Below, in pieces: positions 55,153-63,073 of a stretch of 64,000 nt of DNA (positions are counted from its first letter, which is position 1; each line of letters starts with the position of its first letter). The stretch is from positions 1 to 64,000 of the forward strand of contig CAMDHZ010000008.1 in NCBI GenBank assembly GCA_945898275.1, read 5' to 3'. A model generated the notes under the pieces. The model ran no database searches, was not told where the DNA came from, and saw nothing but the letters and a program-made list of their open reading frames with translations. Source of the DNA: Chitinophaga pinensis. Its GTDB lineage: Bacteria; Bacteroidota; Bacteroidia; UKL13-3. The position numbers were made by a program, and so were the translations under genes.

Positions 55153-56166
55153 ATGGAATATGAAAGATTGATTGGTGATTTAAAGGCCAAAAGGTTCAAA
55201 CCAATCTATCTATTGCATGGTGATGAGTCTTATTTTATTGATCAAATTGTAGACTATATTGAAAACAATGCTTTAAATGACATGGAAAAAGCATTTAATC
55301 AAAGCATACTTTATGCAAGGGATATTGAAATAGGGGATGTTATAGAAAGCGCCAGACGCTATCCTATGATGGCAAGTCATCAGGTGATAATTGTAAAGGA
55401 AGCGCAGGTTTATAAAAAATTAGATGATTTTGAAGCCTACTTTGAAAATCCAGTTCCAACTACAATTTTAGTAATTGCTGTAAAAGGCAAAAAGGTAGAT
55501 GGTAGGAGTAAGCTATATAAGTTGGCTCAAAAATATGTTTCATTTGAATCTAAGAAGTTATATGAAGATAGTGAATTGCCTAGATGGATTAGGCATTATT
55601 TTAAAGATAGAAAAAAGGAAATAAGCGAAAGCAATTGCATGTTAATTGCCGACCACGTAGGCAGTGATTTATCTAAGTTGGCCAACGAGTTGGATAAATT
55701 ATTGATAAATGTTGAAAATGAAACAGAGATTTCTGAAGTTTTAATTGAACAACAAATTGGAATTAGCAAAGACTTTAATGTTTTTGAATTAATGTCTGCC
55801 ATTGCGCATAGAAATTCGAAACGTGTATTTTTTATCAACCATCATTTAAGTAGTAATAAAGATTTTTCTATAATTCCTTTGCTGACGCAGTTTAATAGCT
55901 TTTTTATGAAAGCTATAATTATGAAACAGCAAAATATACGTGACCAAAAAGCCATGGCGGCTATGGGTGTTAGGTTCCCACAATCTAAGGAATATGAAAA
56001 ATTATTAGCCAATTATGGTGTTTTGGAGTTAGAAAAAATTATTGCCCTGGTGGCTGAATATGATTTAAAAAGCAAGGGATATAACCAGAATAATGTTGAC
56101 GATAGCGAGTTAATGAAAGAGTTTTTATTTAAAATTCTTTACAGACCGCATCTTGAACCTATGTAA
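55153..56166 (+). CDS. holA: DNA polymerase III subunit delta
   Basis: HolA is the wrench of the clamp loader that opens the sliding clamp. The 337-residue protein has the N-terminal KPIYLLHGDESYFIDQIVDYI, the degenerate AAA+ fold and LSKLANELDKLL near residue 175, typical for the delta subunit. ATG 55153 is preferred to a GTG at 55135. Confidence 0.92.
   Translation: MEYERLIGDLKAKRFKPIYLLHGDESYFIDQIVDYIENNALNDMEKAFNQSILYARDIEIGDVIESARRYPMMASHQVIIVKEAQVYKKLDDFEAYFENPVPTTILVIAVKGKKVDGRSKLYKLAQKYVSFESKKLYEDSELPRWIRHYFKDRKKEISESNCMLIADHVGSDLSKLANELDKLLINVENETEISEVLIEQQIGISKDFNVFELMSAIAHRNSKRVFFINHHLSSNKDFSIIPLLTQFNSFFMKAIIMKQQNIRDQKAMAAMGVRFPQSKEYEKLLANYGVLELEKIIALVAEYDLKSKGYNQNNVDDSELMKEFLFKILYRPHLEPM
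55193..55202 (-). repeat. Iterated motif copy 14
   Basis: Exact copy in the first codons of holA, read Arg-Phe-Lys-Pro on the coding strand, 172 nt from copy 13. Confidence 0.85.
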
Positions 56167-56182
56167 AGTATTCGAAAGCGGT

Positions 56183-56212
56183 TTGCATTTTTTACCGAAT
56201 TCACTACTTTTG
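56183..56212 (+). promoter_or_regulatory. Promoter of the T9SS gene
   Basis: TTG at 56183-56185, a 19-nt spacer and TACTTTTG at 56205-56212 match the Bacteroidota consensus. The expected start near 56219 leaves a leader of about 29 nt. Confidence 0.8.
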
Positions 56213-56247
56213 ACAAAACAAGCTTAATAACCTTAAATTAATATACA

Positions 56248-58113
56248 ATGAAAAAAATCTACTTAATGGCCCTTACAGCCCTTTCTGGTATTGCCTTTGC
56301 GCAAACCCCAAAGGTACTAAACGGACCAAATGTGGCACGTCAAGCAACTAAAGTAACAGAAGCAGAACAAGCTGCTCCAACCAAAACTTTTCCTAAATCT
56401 GATTTCACTTATCGTACTTTAGGAAAAAAATCCTTTTTAAATAAAGTTGGTGAAACTCAAAATGACCAACAAACAAACGCATCTATCTATCGCCGCGTTC
56501 AATTATTGCCTAACGGAAAAGTATCTTTAACTTGGACAACAAGTGGTGATCCAGCTCCTTATGCTACGCGTGGTGCTGGGTATAACCATTTCAATGGAAC
56601 TACTTGGGGACCAGTTTCTTCAAATCGTATAGATGTAGAAAGAGCAGGTTTTCCTTGCTATGTTTACAATCCTACAACCAACGAAGAAATTATTACTTCT
56701 CATATAGTTAAAGCTGGTACAGGTAATGCAGGTGGAATATTGATGAACCGTAAAGTTGGCGTTGGTCCTGGAAATTGGACTTCAACAACTGTTCTTGATA
56801 CTACAGCAACAATTCCTGGTTTATTGTGGGCTCAAACAGCCATCTCTGGTGATTATATGATTGTAATCGGTTCTTACACTGATTCTTCAGAAACTCAACC
56901 TAACCGTGTGGTTAAAAATGGTGTACGTACACCACAGGTTTATTCTCGTTACCAATTTAGTACAAACACTTGGTTGGTTAAAAATGCATGCCTTCCAACA
57001 TATGATAACTCGCGTTATTATGCTGGTGGTGGTGATAACTATAGCATTGATGCAAATGGCTCAAATGTGGCTATTCTGATTGGAGGTTTAACTGATGATT
57101 TATCTTTATACAAATCTTCTGATGCTGGTGCAACTTGGGCAAGAACAATTATTGATTCATTCCCTGTTCCAGCTTACAACTACAAGACTTTATTTGACAC
57201 TGCTTTTTCAAATGATGGTTCAGTACATGTAACACTAGACAATAGTGGCAAAGCACATTGCTTTTGGTCTAGAGCGCGTGTTTTGGACGATAATACAGAT
57301 GATAATAATGTTACCTATTTCCCTGGTCAAAATGCTATTTTATATTGGAATGAGTCTATGCTAGTTGATTCGGCTAAGGTTATTGCAGGTATGCCAGATG
57401 AAAATAATAACAATGAATTAGACCTTGCTACTAGCTGGAATGAAGCTGGTGCACGTTATGGTAATCACTCCATCCCAACTATGCCATTTGCTGCAATCTC
57501 AGACAATGGTATCATTTACTTAACCTATTCTTCATTAACAGAAGATGATATTAGTTCTGATAGCAAGAACTTCCGCGATGTTTATTGCACTTTCTCAGCA
57601 GATGGCGGAACAACTTGGAGCGGAATTACAAACTTAACTGGTTGGATTGGTATCAATTTTGAACAAGTTTTTCCGTCTGTTTCTAAGAAAATGGATGGCC
57701 GTTTACACCTTACTTTCCTTCAAAAGACTTCTATTGGACGTTATGATGCTACCAATAACCCAGGAGCTGCTGGAACACATGATATTATGTATTTGGTAAT
57801 TGATACAGCAGATTTAACCGCTGGTGTTACTGCATTAGCTAAATATAACAGTGAATCATTTATGGTTGGTCAAAACTATCCTAACCCATTTAACACAACA
57901 ACTAATATTCCTGTTAGCTTCAAGCATAACACTTCTGCTTCAATTAGCATTGTTGACGTTACTGGCAAACTTGTTTATAGCCAATCATACCAAAATATTC
58001 CTGCTGGAAATGCAGATATCGAAGTAAGCTTAAGCAATATTAATACTGGTATTTACTTCTACACAGTAGAAGCTGAAGGTATTAAAGTTACTCGCAAAAT
58101 GATTGTTGAATAA
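56248..58113 (+). CDS. Secreted protein with T9SS type A sorting domain (sialidase-like propeller)
   Basis: The 621-residue protein has a signal peptide ending in AFAQ and a C-terminal T9SS sorting domain (NYPNPFNTTTNIPVSF onward, ending KMIVE). The middle shows repeated Ser-x-Asp-x-Gly-x-Thr-Trp-like boxes (SSDAGATWAR, SADGGTTWSG) found in BNR/sialidase propellers. Whether it has sialidase activity cannot be told. It has its own consensus promoter and terminator, which fits strong expression. Confidence 0.9.
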   Translation: MKKIYLMALTALSGIAFAQTPKVLNGPNVARQATKVTEAEQAAPTKTFPKSDFTYRTLGKKSFLNKVGETQNDQQTNASIYRRVQLLPNGKVSLTWTTSGDPAPYATRGAGYNHFNGTTWGPVSSNRIDVERAGFPCYVYNPTTNEEIITSHIVKAGTGNAGGILMNRKVGVGPGNWTSTTVLDTTATIPGLLWAQTAISGDYMIVIGSYTDSSETQPNRVVKNGVRTPQVYSRYQFSTNTWLVKNACLPTYDNSRYYAGGGDNYSIDANGSNVAILIGGLTDDLSLYKSSDAGATWARTIIDSFPVPAYNYKTLFDTAFSNDGSVHVTLDNSGKAHCFWSRARVLDDNTDDNNVTYFPGQNAILYWNESMLVDSAKVIAGMPDENNNNELDLATSWNEAGARYGNHSIPTMPFAAISDNGIIYLTYSSLTEDDISSDSKNFRDVYCTFSADGGTTWSGITNLTGWIGINFEQVFPSVSKKMDGRLHLTFLQKTSIGRYDATNNPGAAGTHDIMYLVIDTADLTAGVTALAKYNSESFMVGQNYPNPFNTTTNIPVSFKHNTSASISIVDVTGKLVYSQSYQNIPAGNADIEVSLSNINTGIYFYTVEAEGIKVTRKMIVE

Positions 58114-58132
58114 TATCATTGTTATTCATCTT

Positions 58133-58161
58133 AAAAAAGGCAACCTTTGGTTGCCTTTTTT
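58133..58161 (+). terminator. Terminator after the T9SS gene
   Basis: An A-run plus GGCAACC pairs with GGTTGCC plus T-run around TTT, a 13-bp stem. The CDF start codon is only 11 nt downstream. Confidence 0.9.
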
Positions 58162-58172
58162 ATTTTACGGCA

Positions 58173-59159
58173 ATGCAGCAACACAAAGAATCTTTTAGAA
58201 TTCAATCCATTGTATTAATCACTGGCCTCATTTTAATGATTGTTAAATTTGTGGCGCACCTTATTACAGGCAGTAATGCAATTTTAAGTGATGCGCTTGA
58301 GTCAATAATCAATGTGGCAGCTGGCGCTTTTGCACTTTATAGTATTAGAATGGCTGGCCGTCCAAAAGATACAAATCATCCTTATGGACATGGGAAAATT
58401 GAATTTGTATCGGTAGGTTTTGAAGGAGGCTTAATTGTTTTGGCAGCCATATATATATTATTTGAAGCCATTCATTCATTTATCACTCCTACAAGCATAC
58501 AATCCTTAGACATTGGTATTTGGCTCACATTTGGTTCAGGAATAGTTAATTTAATATTGGCATTGATTCTTATGCATTATGGAAGAAAAAACAACTCCAA
58601 TGCTATGGTTGCTGATGGTAAGCATTTGCTAACAGATACCTATACTTCTGCTGGATTGATTCTTGGTTTGGTATTGGTTTATTTTACTAATTTACTTTGG
58701 ATAGACTCTCTAGTTGCCTTGCTTATGGGAGTAGTAATTTTGGTAACTGGTTTAAAGTTAATTAGACATTCCTTATCTGGCTTACTTGATGAAGCCGACG
58801 AAGAAATTATCAAAGGGATTATAGTTTCCTTAAATGAAGTCAGAAAGCCAGAATGGATAGATGTTCATAATCTTAGAGTGGTTAAACATGGTGCAAATTA
58901 TCATATAGATGCACATGTAACTTTACCTTGGTATTGGACTTTAGAAAAAGCCCATGAAGAACTGCATAATTTAGAAATGATTATTGAAAAACATTTTAAT
59001 AATGAAACAGAGTTATTCATTCATGCTGACCCATGTGTTACAACCTCATGCGCGGTGTGCGAACTTGCAAACTGTTCAGAAAGAAAAGAGGTGTTTTCAA
59101 ATAAAATAATATGGAATCTCGATTCCATCATTACCAATCAAAAACACAAGCTTAATTAA
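58173..59159 (+). CDS. Cation diffusion facilitator (CDF) transporter
   Basis: CDF proteins export divalent metals in exchange for protons. The 328-residue protein has six membrane helices, the metal motifs SDALES near residue 36 and HLLTDTYTS near 150, HPYGHGKIE near residue 71, and a C-terminal cytoplasmic domain with several Cys (CVTTSCAVCELANCS near 290). ATG 58173 is chosen; the longer frame starts with TTG inside the terminator. It overlaps the convergent FAD-oxidase gene by 8 nt. Confidence 0.93.
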   Translation: MQQHKESFRIQSIVLITGLILMIVKFVAHLITGSNAILSDALESIINVAAGAFALYSIRMAGRPKDTNHPYGHGKIEFVSVGFEGGLIVLAAIYILFEAIHSFITPTSIQSLDIGIWLTFGSGIVNLILALILMHYGRKNNSNAMVADGKHLLTDTYTSAGLILGLVLVYFTNLLWIDSLVALLMGVVILVTGLKLIRHSLSGLLDEADEEIIKGIIVSLNEVRKPEWIDVHNLRVVKHGANYHIDAHVTLPWYWTLEKAHEELHNLEMIIEKHFNNETELFIHADPCVTTSCAVCELANCSERKEVFSNKIIWNLDSIITNQKHKLN

Positions 59160-60552
59160 AGATTTTTCCTGGGTTAAGAATGCCTTTTGGGTCAAATGCT
59201 GCTTTGATATTTTTCATCAATTGTAGCTGGTGCGCTGGCATTACAATTGGCATGTATTTTTGTTGAACCAAACCAATACCATGTTCACCACTAATTGTTC
59301 CTTTAAGTTTTTTACATAACTCAAATATCTCAATGATGGCTAAGTTAATTTCATGGTTCCAAAAATCGTCGCTCAATTGGTCTTTAAGGATGTTTACGTG
59401 CAAATTTCCATCACCAGCATGTCCATAACAAACTGTTCTAAAGCCATATCTGCTAGCAATTTCTTTTACGCCTTTAAATAGTTCTGGTAATTCGGCGCGC
59501 GGCACAACTGTATCTTCTTCTTTGTAGGTATTATTATGTTTGGTAGCCTCGCCAATGCTTCTTCTAAGCTTCCAGTAGTATTCTTTTTGGGCTGCAGTTT
59601 CTGCAAACAATACATCTATTGCTTGATGATTATACAATACCTCACTAATGGTTTCACATTCTTGCATCATAGCTGTGTAATCATTACCATCTACTTCTAT
59701 TAAAAGGTAGGCTCCAATTTCCTCCGCAATAGGGAATGAGATATTCAATAAATTAGCAGCCAATCTAAAACCATCTGGTTCAATAAATTCACAAGCAGAT
59801 GGATTGGCGCCTGCTCTAAATATGCCACTAACGGCTTCGCAAGCCTTTTCTGGCGATGCAAAAGGAGCAAATAATAGCAAAGTGTTTTTAGGCAAAGGCA
59901 GCACCTTCAATACCATTTTGGTAACTACGCCTAAGGTTCCTTCACTCCCAATCATCAATTGGGTAAGGTTATAACCAGTAGAAAATTTAAGTGTATTTGC
60001 ACCCGTTTCTATGATATCGCCATTGGCTAAAACCACTTCTAGGTTCAAAACGTAATCTCTTGTGGTACCGTATTTTACTGCTCTTGGCCCACCACTACTA
60101 TGTGCCACATTGCCGCCTAAAAAGCATGAGCCTTTGCTTGCAGGATCAGGCGGGTAAAACAACTCTTTTTCCTTCAAAACATTTTGTAAAGCCTCATTAA
60201 TTACTCCGGGCTCTACATGAACTTGAAAGTTGCGTTCATCAATTTCAATGATATTATTGAAACGTTCCATGCTTAAGCTCACACCACCCATAATTGGCAA
60301 GGAACCTCCACTCAGCCCTGTACCGGCTCCTCTTGGGGTCACACATATATTTTGCGAATTACAATAGGTTAAAATTGATGCTACTTCTGCAGTTGTATTT
60401 GGTTTTAAAACCACTTCAGGAAAATAACATAAATCTTCAGTATAATCTTTGGCATTTTTGGCTAAATCATCCTGGTTTGTAAGCACATATTCTGGTCCTA
60501 AAATACCGCTAAAGTAATTAATATCTGTTCCGTCCAGCTTTTTAAATGTCAT
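59152..60552 (-). CDS. FAD-linked oxidase (glycolate oxidase GlcD / D-lactate dehydrogenase type)
   Basis: The 466-residue protein has the FAD-binding domain with PRGAGTGLSGGS near residue 76, GGNVAHSSGGPRAVKYGTTRDY near 150 and IGSEGTLGVVTKM near 205, and the C-terminal domain with CYGHAGDGNLHVNIL and SGEHGIG. It oxidises a 2-hydroxy acid; glycolate and D-lactate are both possible. It is divergent from the DPP4-like gene with only 48 nt between. Confidence 0.92.
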   Translation of the reverse strand: MTFKKLDGTDINYFSGILGPEYVLTNQDDLAKNAKDYTEDLCYFPEVVLKPNTTAEVASILTYCNSQNICVTPRGAGTGLSGGSLPIMGGVSLSMERFNNIIEIDERNFQVHVEPGVINEALQNVLKEKELFYPPDPASKGSCFLGGNVAHSSGGPRAVKYGTTRDYVLNLEVVLANGDIIETGANTLKFSTGYNLTQLMIGSEGTLGVVTKMVLKVLPLPKNTLLLFAPFASPEKACEAVSGIFRAGANPSACEFIEPDGFRLAANLLNISFPIAEEIGAYLLIEVDGNDYTAMMQECETISEVLYNHQAIDVLFAETAAQKEYYWKLRRSIGEATKHNNTYKEEDTVVPRAELPELFKGVKEIASRYGFRTVCYGHAGDGNLHVNILKDQLSDDFWNHEINLAIIEIFELCKKLKGTISGEHGIGLVQQKYMPIVMPAHQLQLMKNIKAAFDPKGILNPGKIFN

Positions 60553-60579
60553 GGTTCAAATATGCTTTTTTTTTTATTA

Positions 60580-60589
60580 GGTTTGAACC
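60580..60589 (+). repeat. Iterated motif copy 15
   Basis: Exact GGTTTGAACC 11 nt before the ATG of the peptidase gene. GGTTCAAA at 60553-60560 pairs with its right half, so the short intergenic region can form an 8-bp hairpin. Confidence 0.85.
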
Positions 60590-60600
60590 AAACATCGATT

Positions 60601-62772
60601 ATGAAAAAATATTTTATACTTTTATTTTTTACCACCTGCATCGTCTTTGGTTCAAACAGCCAAACAAAAATAACCTTGGAAGACATTTGGACCAAAGGAA
60701 CGTTTTCTGCTCGTGGGGTTGCGGGATTCAATTCACTAAACGATGGTAGGTATTATTGTAATTTAGACGAGGAACAAAACTTATTGCGATATGCTTTTGC
60801 AAGTGGAGAGGTAGTAGATACTTTGGTGAAAATAAGAGATGTTAAAAAGGCAAATGGCGGTTTGAACCTAAGCATTGCTAACTTTTCATTTAGTGACGAT
60901 GAATCAAAATTATTGATTGCAACCCAAACTGAAAGTATTTACAGACATAGTAGTAAAAGTGTATTTTATGTTTACGATTTAAACAAGAAAACACTTATCA
61001 ATCCAATAAAGGATATGGTTCGTTATGCTACATTTTCACCTGATGCTTCTAAGTTGGCATTTGTAAGAGATAACGATTTATACTATTATGATTTTAGGTT
61101 GAACCAAGAAATTAGAATTACCAAAGATGGCAAGGAAAATTCGGTTATCAATGGAGCAACGGATTGGGTGTATGAGGAAGAATTTGCGATTTGGAAAGGT
61201 TTTGCCTGGAATGGCAATGGAGATAAGATTGCTTTCTATCGTTTTGACGAGAGCAAAGTTCCTCAATTTGAAATGACCATCTATGGAAGCTTATACCCTA
61301 AGCAAGAAAAGTTTAAATACCCAAAGGCAGGTGAGTCAAACTCATTGGTGAATATTTTTGTATACGACTTAAAAACAGAGCTCATAACCGAAATTGAAAC
61401 AGGGAAGGAAACCGATATTTACTTGCCAAGGATGCAATGGACGCAAAACAGTGAAGTACTTTGTGTACAACGCTTAAATAGATTGCAAAATAAATTAGAC
61501 CTGTTGTTGGCTGATGCAAAAAACGGGAAGTCGAAGGTGATTTACACAGAAACTAATGCATATTATATTGACATTACTGATAACCTTAGTTTTTTAAAGG
61601 ATGGAAAGTCTTTTGTTTTTACCAGTGAGCGCGATGGGTTCAACCATATTTATTTATTTGATTTAAATGGAAAGCTTCAAAAGCAGTTAACAAAAGGCAA
61701 TTATGATGTGGATGAGTTTTTTGGAGTGGACGAAAAAAATAAGCTAGTGTATTATACTTCCGCTGAAGTAAATGCTGCAGAACGTTATGTTTATGCAATC
61801 GGATTAAATGGTAAAAATAAAGTTAAACTTAGCATAGGTAAAGGTTGGAACAATGCTTATTTCAATTCTGATTTTTCTTATTTCCTTAATGTTTACAGTA
61901 ACATTAATACGCCTCCAGTTTATAATTTGTTAAATAGAAAGGGAGAAACCATCAGAGTTTTAGAAGACAATAGCGTTTTAAGAGAAAAATTAAAAACGTA
62001 TTCAATTTCTAAAGCGGGTTTTGCCGAAATGCAAAATGAGGTTGGAGACAAAATGAATTACTTTAGTATTTTACCAATGGGTTTTGATACCACTAAAAAG
62101 TATCCAGTTTTGATGTATGTATATGGCGGTCCGGGTAGCCAAACCGTAATGAACAGATGGAGTGGTGGAAATTATTTTTGGTATCAATTGTTGGCTCAAC
62201 AAGGATATATCATAGTATCTGTAGATGGCAGAGGAACTGGTTTTAAAGGAGAGAAATATAAAAAATGTACTTACCTAAACTTAGGCAAGTTTGAAATAGA
62301 AGATCAGATTTATGCTGCAAAGCAACTGGCTAAACTCCCTTTTGTGGACGCAAACCGAATGGGTATTTGGGGCTGGAGCTTTGGTGGTTATATGGCAGGC
62401 CTTGGCATTAGCAAAGGCAATGATGTATTTAAGGCTGCAATTTCTGTAGCGCCTGTTACCAATTGGCGTTATTACGACAATATATATACCGAGCGTTTTA
62501 TGCGCACACCGCAAGAAAACGGGCAAAATTATGATGATAATTCGCCTATGAACCATGTAGAGAAAATCAAAGGAAACTATTTACTTATTCATGGTACAGC
62601 AGATGATAATGTGCATTTTCAGAATGCTGTAGAAATGGTGGATCAAATGATAAGAAAAGGAGTGAAGTTTGATTCAGAATTTTACCCAAATAAAAACCAT
62701 GGTATTGGAGGAAGCAAAACGCGTTTGCATTTGTATGAGCGAATGACAAGGTTTTTGGTTGAGAAATTATAA
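60601..62772 (+). CDS. Dipeptidyl peptidase IV-like S9 peptidase
   Basis: The 723-residue protein has a signal peptide (MKKYF..., cleavage near SNSQ), an N-terminal eight-bladed propeller (residues about 40-460) and a prolyl oligopeptidase catalytic domain with the nucleophile in GWSFGGY near residue 592, Asp in HGTADDNV near 666 and His in NKNHGI near 700. It likely removes X-Pro dipeptides in the periplasm. A frame from 60562 would read through the iterated motif as GLNQ; ATG 60601 is chosen because it gives the signal peptide. Confidence 0.95.
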   Translation: MKKYFILLFFTTCIVFGSNSQTKITLEDIWTKGTFSARGVAGFNSLNDGRYYCNLDEEQNLLRYAFASGEVVDTLVKIRDVKKANGGLNLSIANFSFSDDESKLLIATQTESIYRHSSKSVFYVYDLNKKTLINPIKDMVRYATFSPDASKLAFVRDNDLYYYDFRLNQEIRITKDGKENSVINGATDWVYEEEFAIWKGFAWNGNGDKIAFYRFDESKVPQFEMTIYGSLYPKQEKFKYPKAGESNSLVNIFVYDLKTELITEIETGKETDIYLPRMQWTQNSEVLCVQRLNRLQNKLDLLLADAKNGKSKVIYTETNAYYIDITDNLSFLKDGKSFVFTSERDGFNHIYLFDLNGKLQKQLTKGNYDVDEFFGVDEKNKLVYYTSAEVNAAERYVYAIGLNGKNKVKLSIGKGWNNAYFNSDFSYFLNVYSNINTPPVYNLLNRKGETIRVLEDNSVLREKLKTYSISKAGFAEMQNEVGDKMNYFSILPMGFDTTKKYPVLMYVYGGPGSQTVMNRWSGGNYFWYQLLAQQGYIIVSVDGRGTGFKGEKYKKCTYLNLGKFEIEDQIYAAKQLAKLPFVDANRMGIWGWSFGGYMAGLGISKGNDVFKAAISVAPVTNWRYYDNIYTERFMRTPQENGQNYDDNSPMNHVEKIKGNYLLIHGTADDNVHFQNAVEMVDQMIRKGVKFDSEFYPNKNHGIGGSKTRLHLYERMTRFLVEKL
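60859..60868 (+). repeat. Iterated motif copy 16
   Basis: Exact GGTTTGAACC in the peptidase propeller, read Gly-Leu-Asn-Leu. Confidence 0.85.
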
Positions 62773-62778
62773 GGAGAC

Positions 62779-62804
62779 CATGGTCCATAGACCTCAGTCC
62801 ATAG
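62779..62804. repeat. Short GTCCATAG direct repeat
   Basis: GGTCCATAGACC (62782-62793) is followed four bases later by TCCATAGA (62798-62805), so TCCATAGA occurs twice at 16-nt spacing. The block sits just after the peptidase stop codon and just before the sorting-domain remnant, at the likely deletion junction. Confidence 0.4.
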
Positions 62805-63003
62805 ATTGAACCTAAAGACTTCATCACAAGTTAAACTCGTTTTAACGGATCTATCCGGAAAAGTGTTGTTGAATAAGGAAATCCAAGTGCTTTCTGGTTT
62901 GTCGAGCGAAAGTATCAACCTGAGCGAATTGCAGCCAGCGCTTTATCTGCTGCATATTCAAACCAATGAAGGGTTTAGAACAGTTAAGGTAATTAAGAAT
63001 TAG
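62791..63003 (+). pseudogene. Orphan T9SS sorting-domain remnant
   Basis: The open frame encodes about 65 residues that match a T9SS type A C-terminal domain: KLVLTDLSGKVLLNKEI, LSGLSSESINLSELQPALYL and the end TVKVIKN. The YPNP start of the domain, the cargo protein, any ATG and any signal peptide are missing. It looks like the 3' end of a secreted-protein gene left after a deletion. Fusion to another gene by frameshift is not supported because a TAG lies at 62788 in frame. Confidence 0.75.
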
Positions 63004-63073
63004 CGAATAGTGGTCATCCTAGTTAAATGGTGTAAAAACCAATTTGAAGGAAAAACAGCATGCTCACCAACAA

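Noticed and set aside
333..60868. GGTTCAAACC motif as fragments of tRNA T arms (GGTTCGAATCC-like)
   Set aside because: The copies lack acceptor and anticodon parts and lie in coding frames with variable flanks; the likeness is short and the true tRNAs here have different T-arm sequence.
333..60868. Iterated motif as a Chi, KOPS or other replication-polarity site
   Set aside because: The two orientations occur eight times each on the plus strand, so there is no strand bias within this window.
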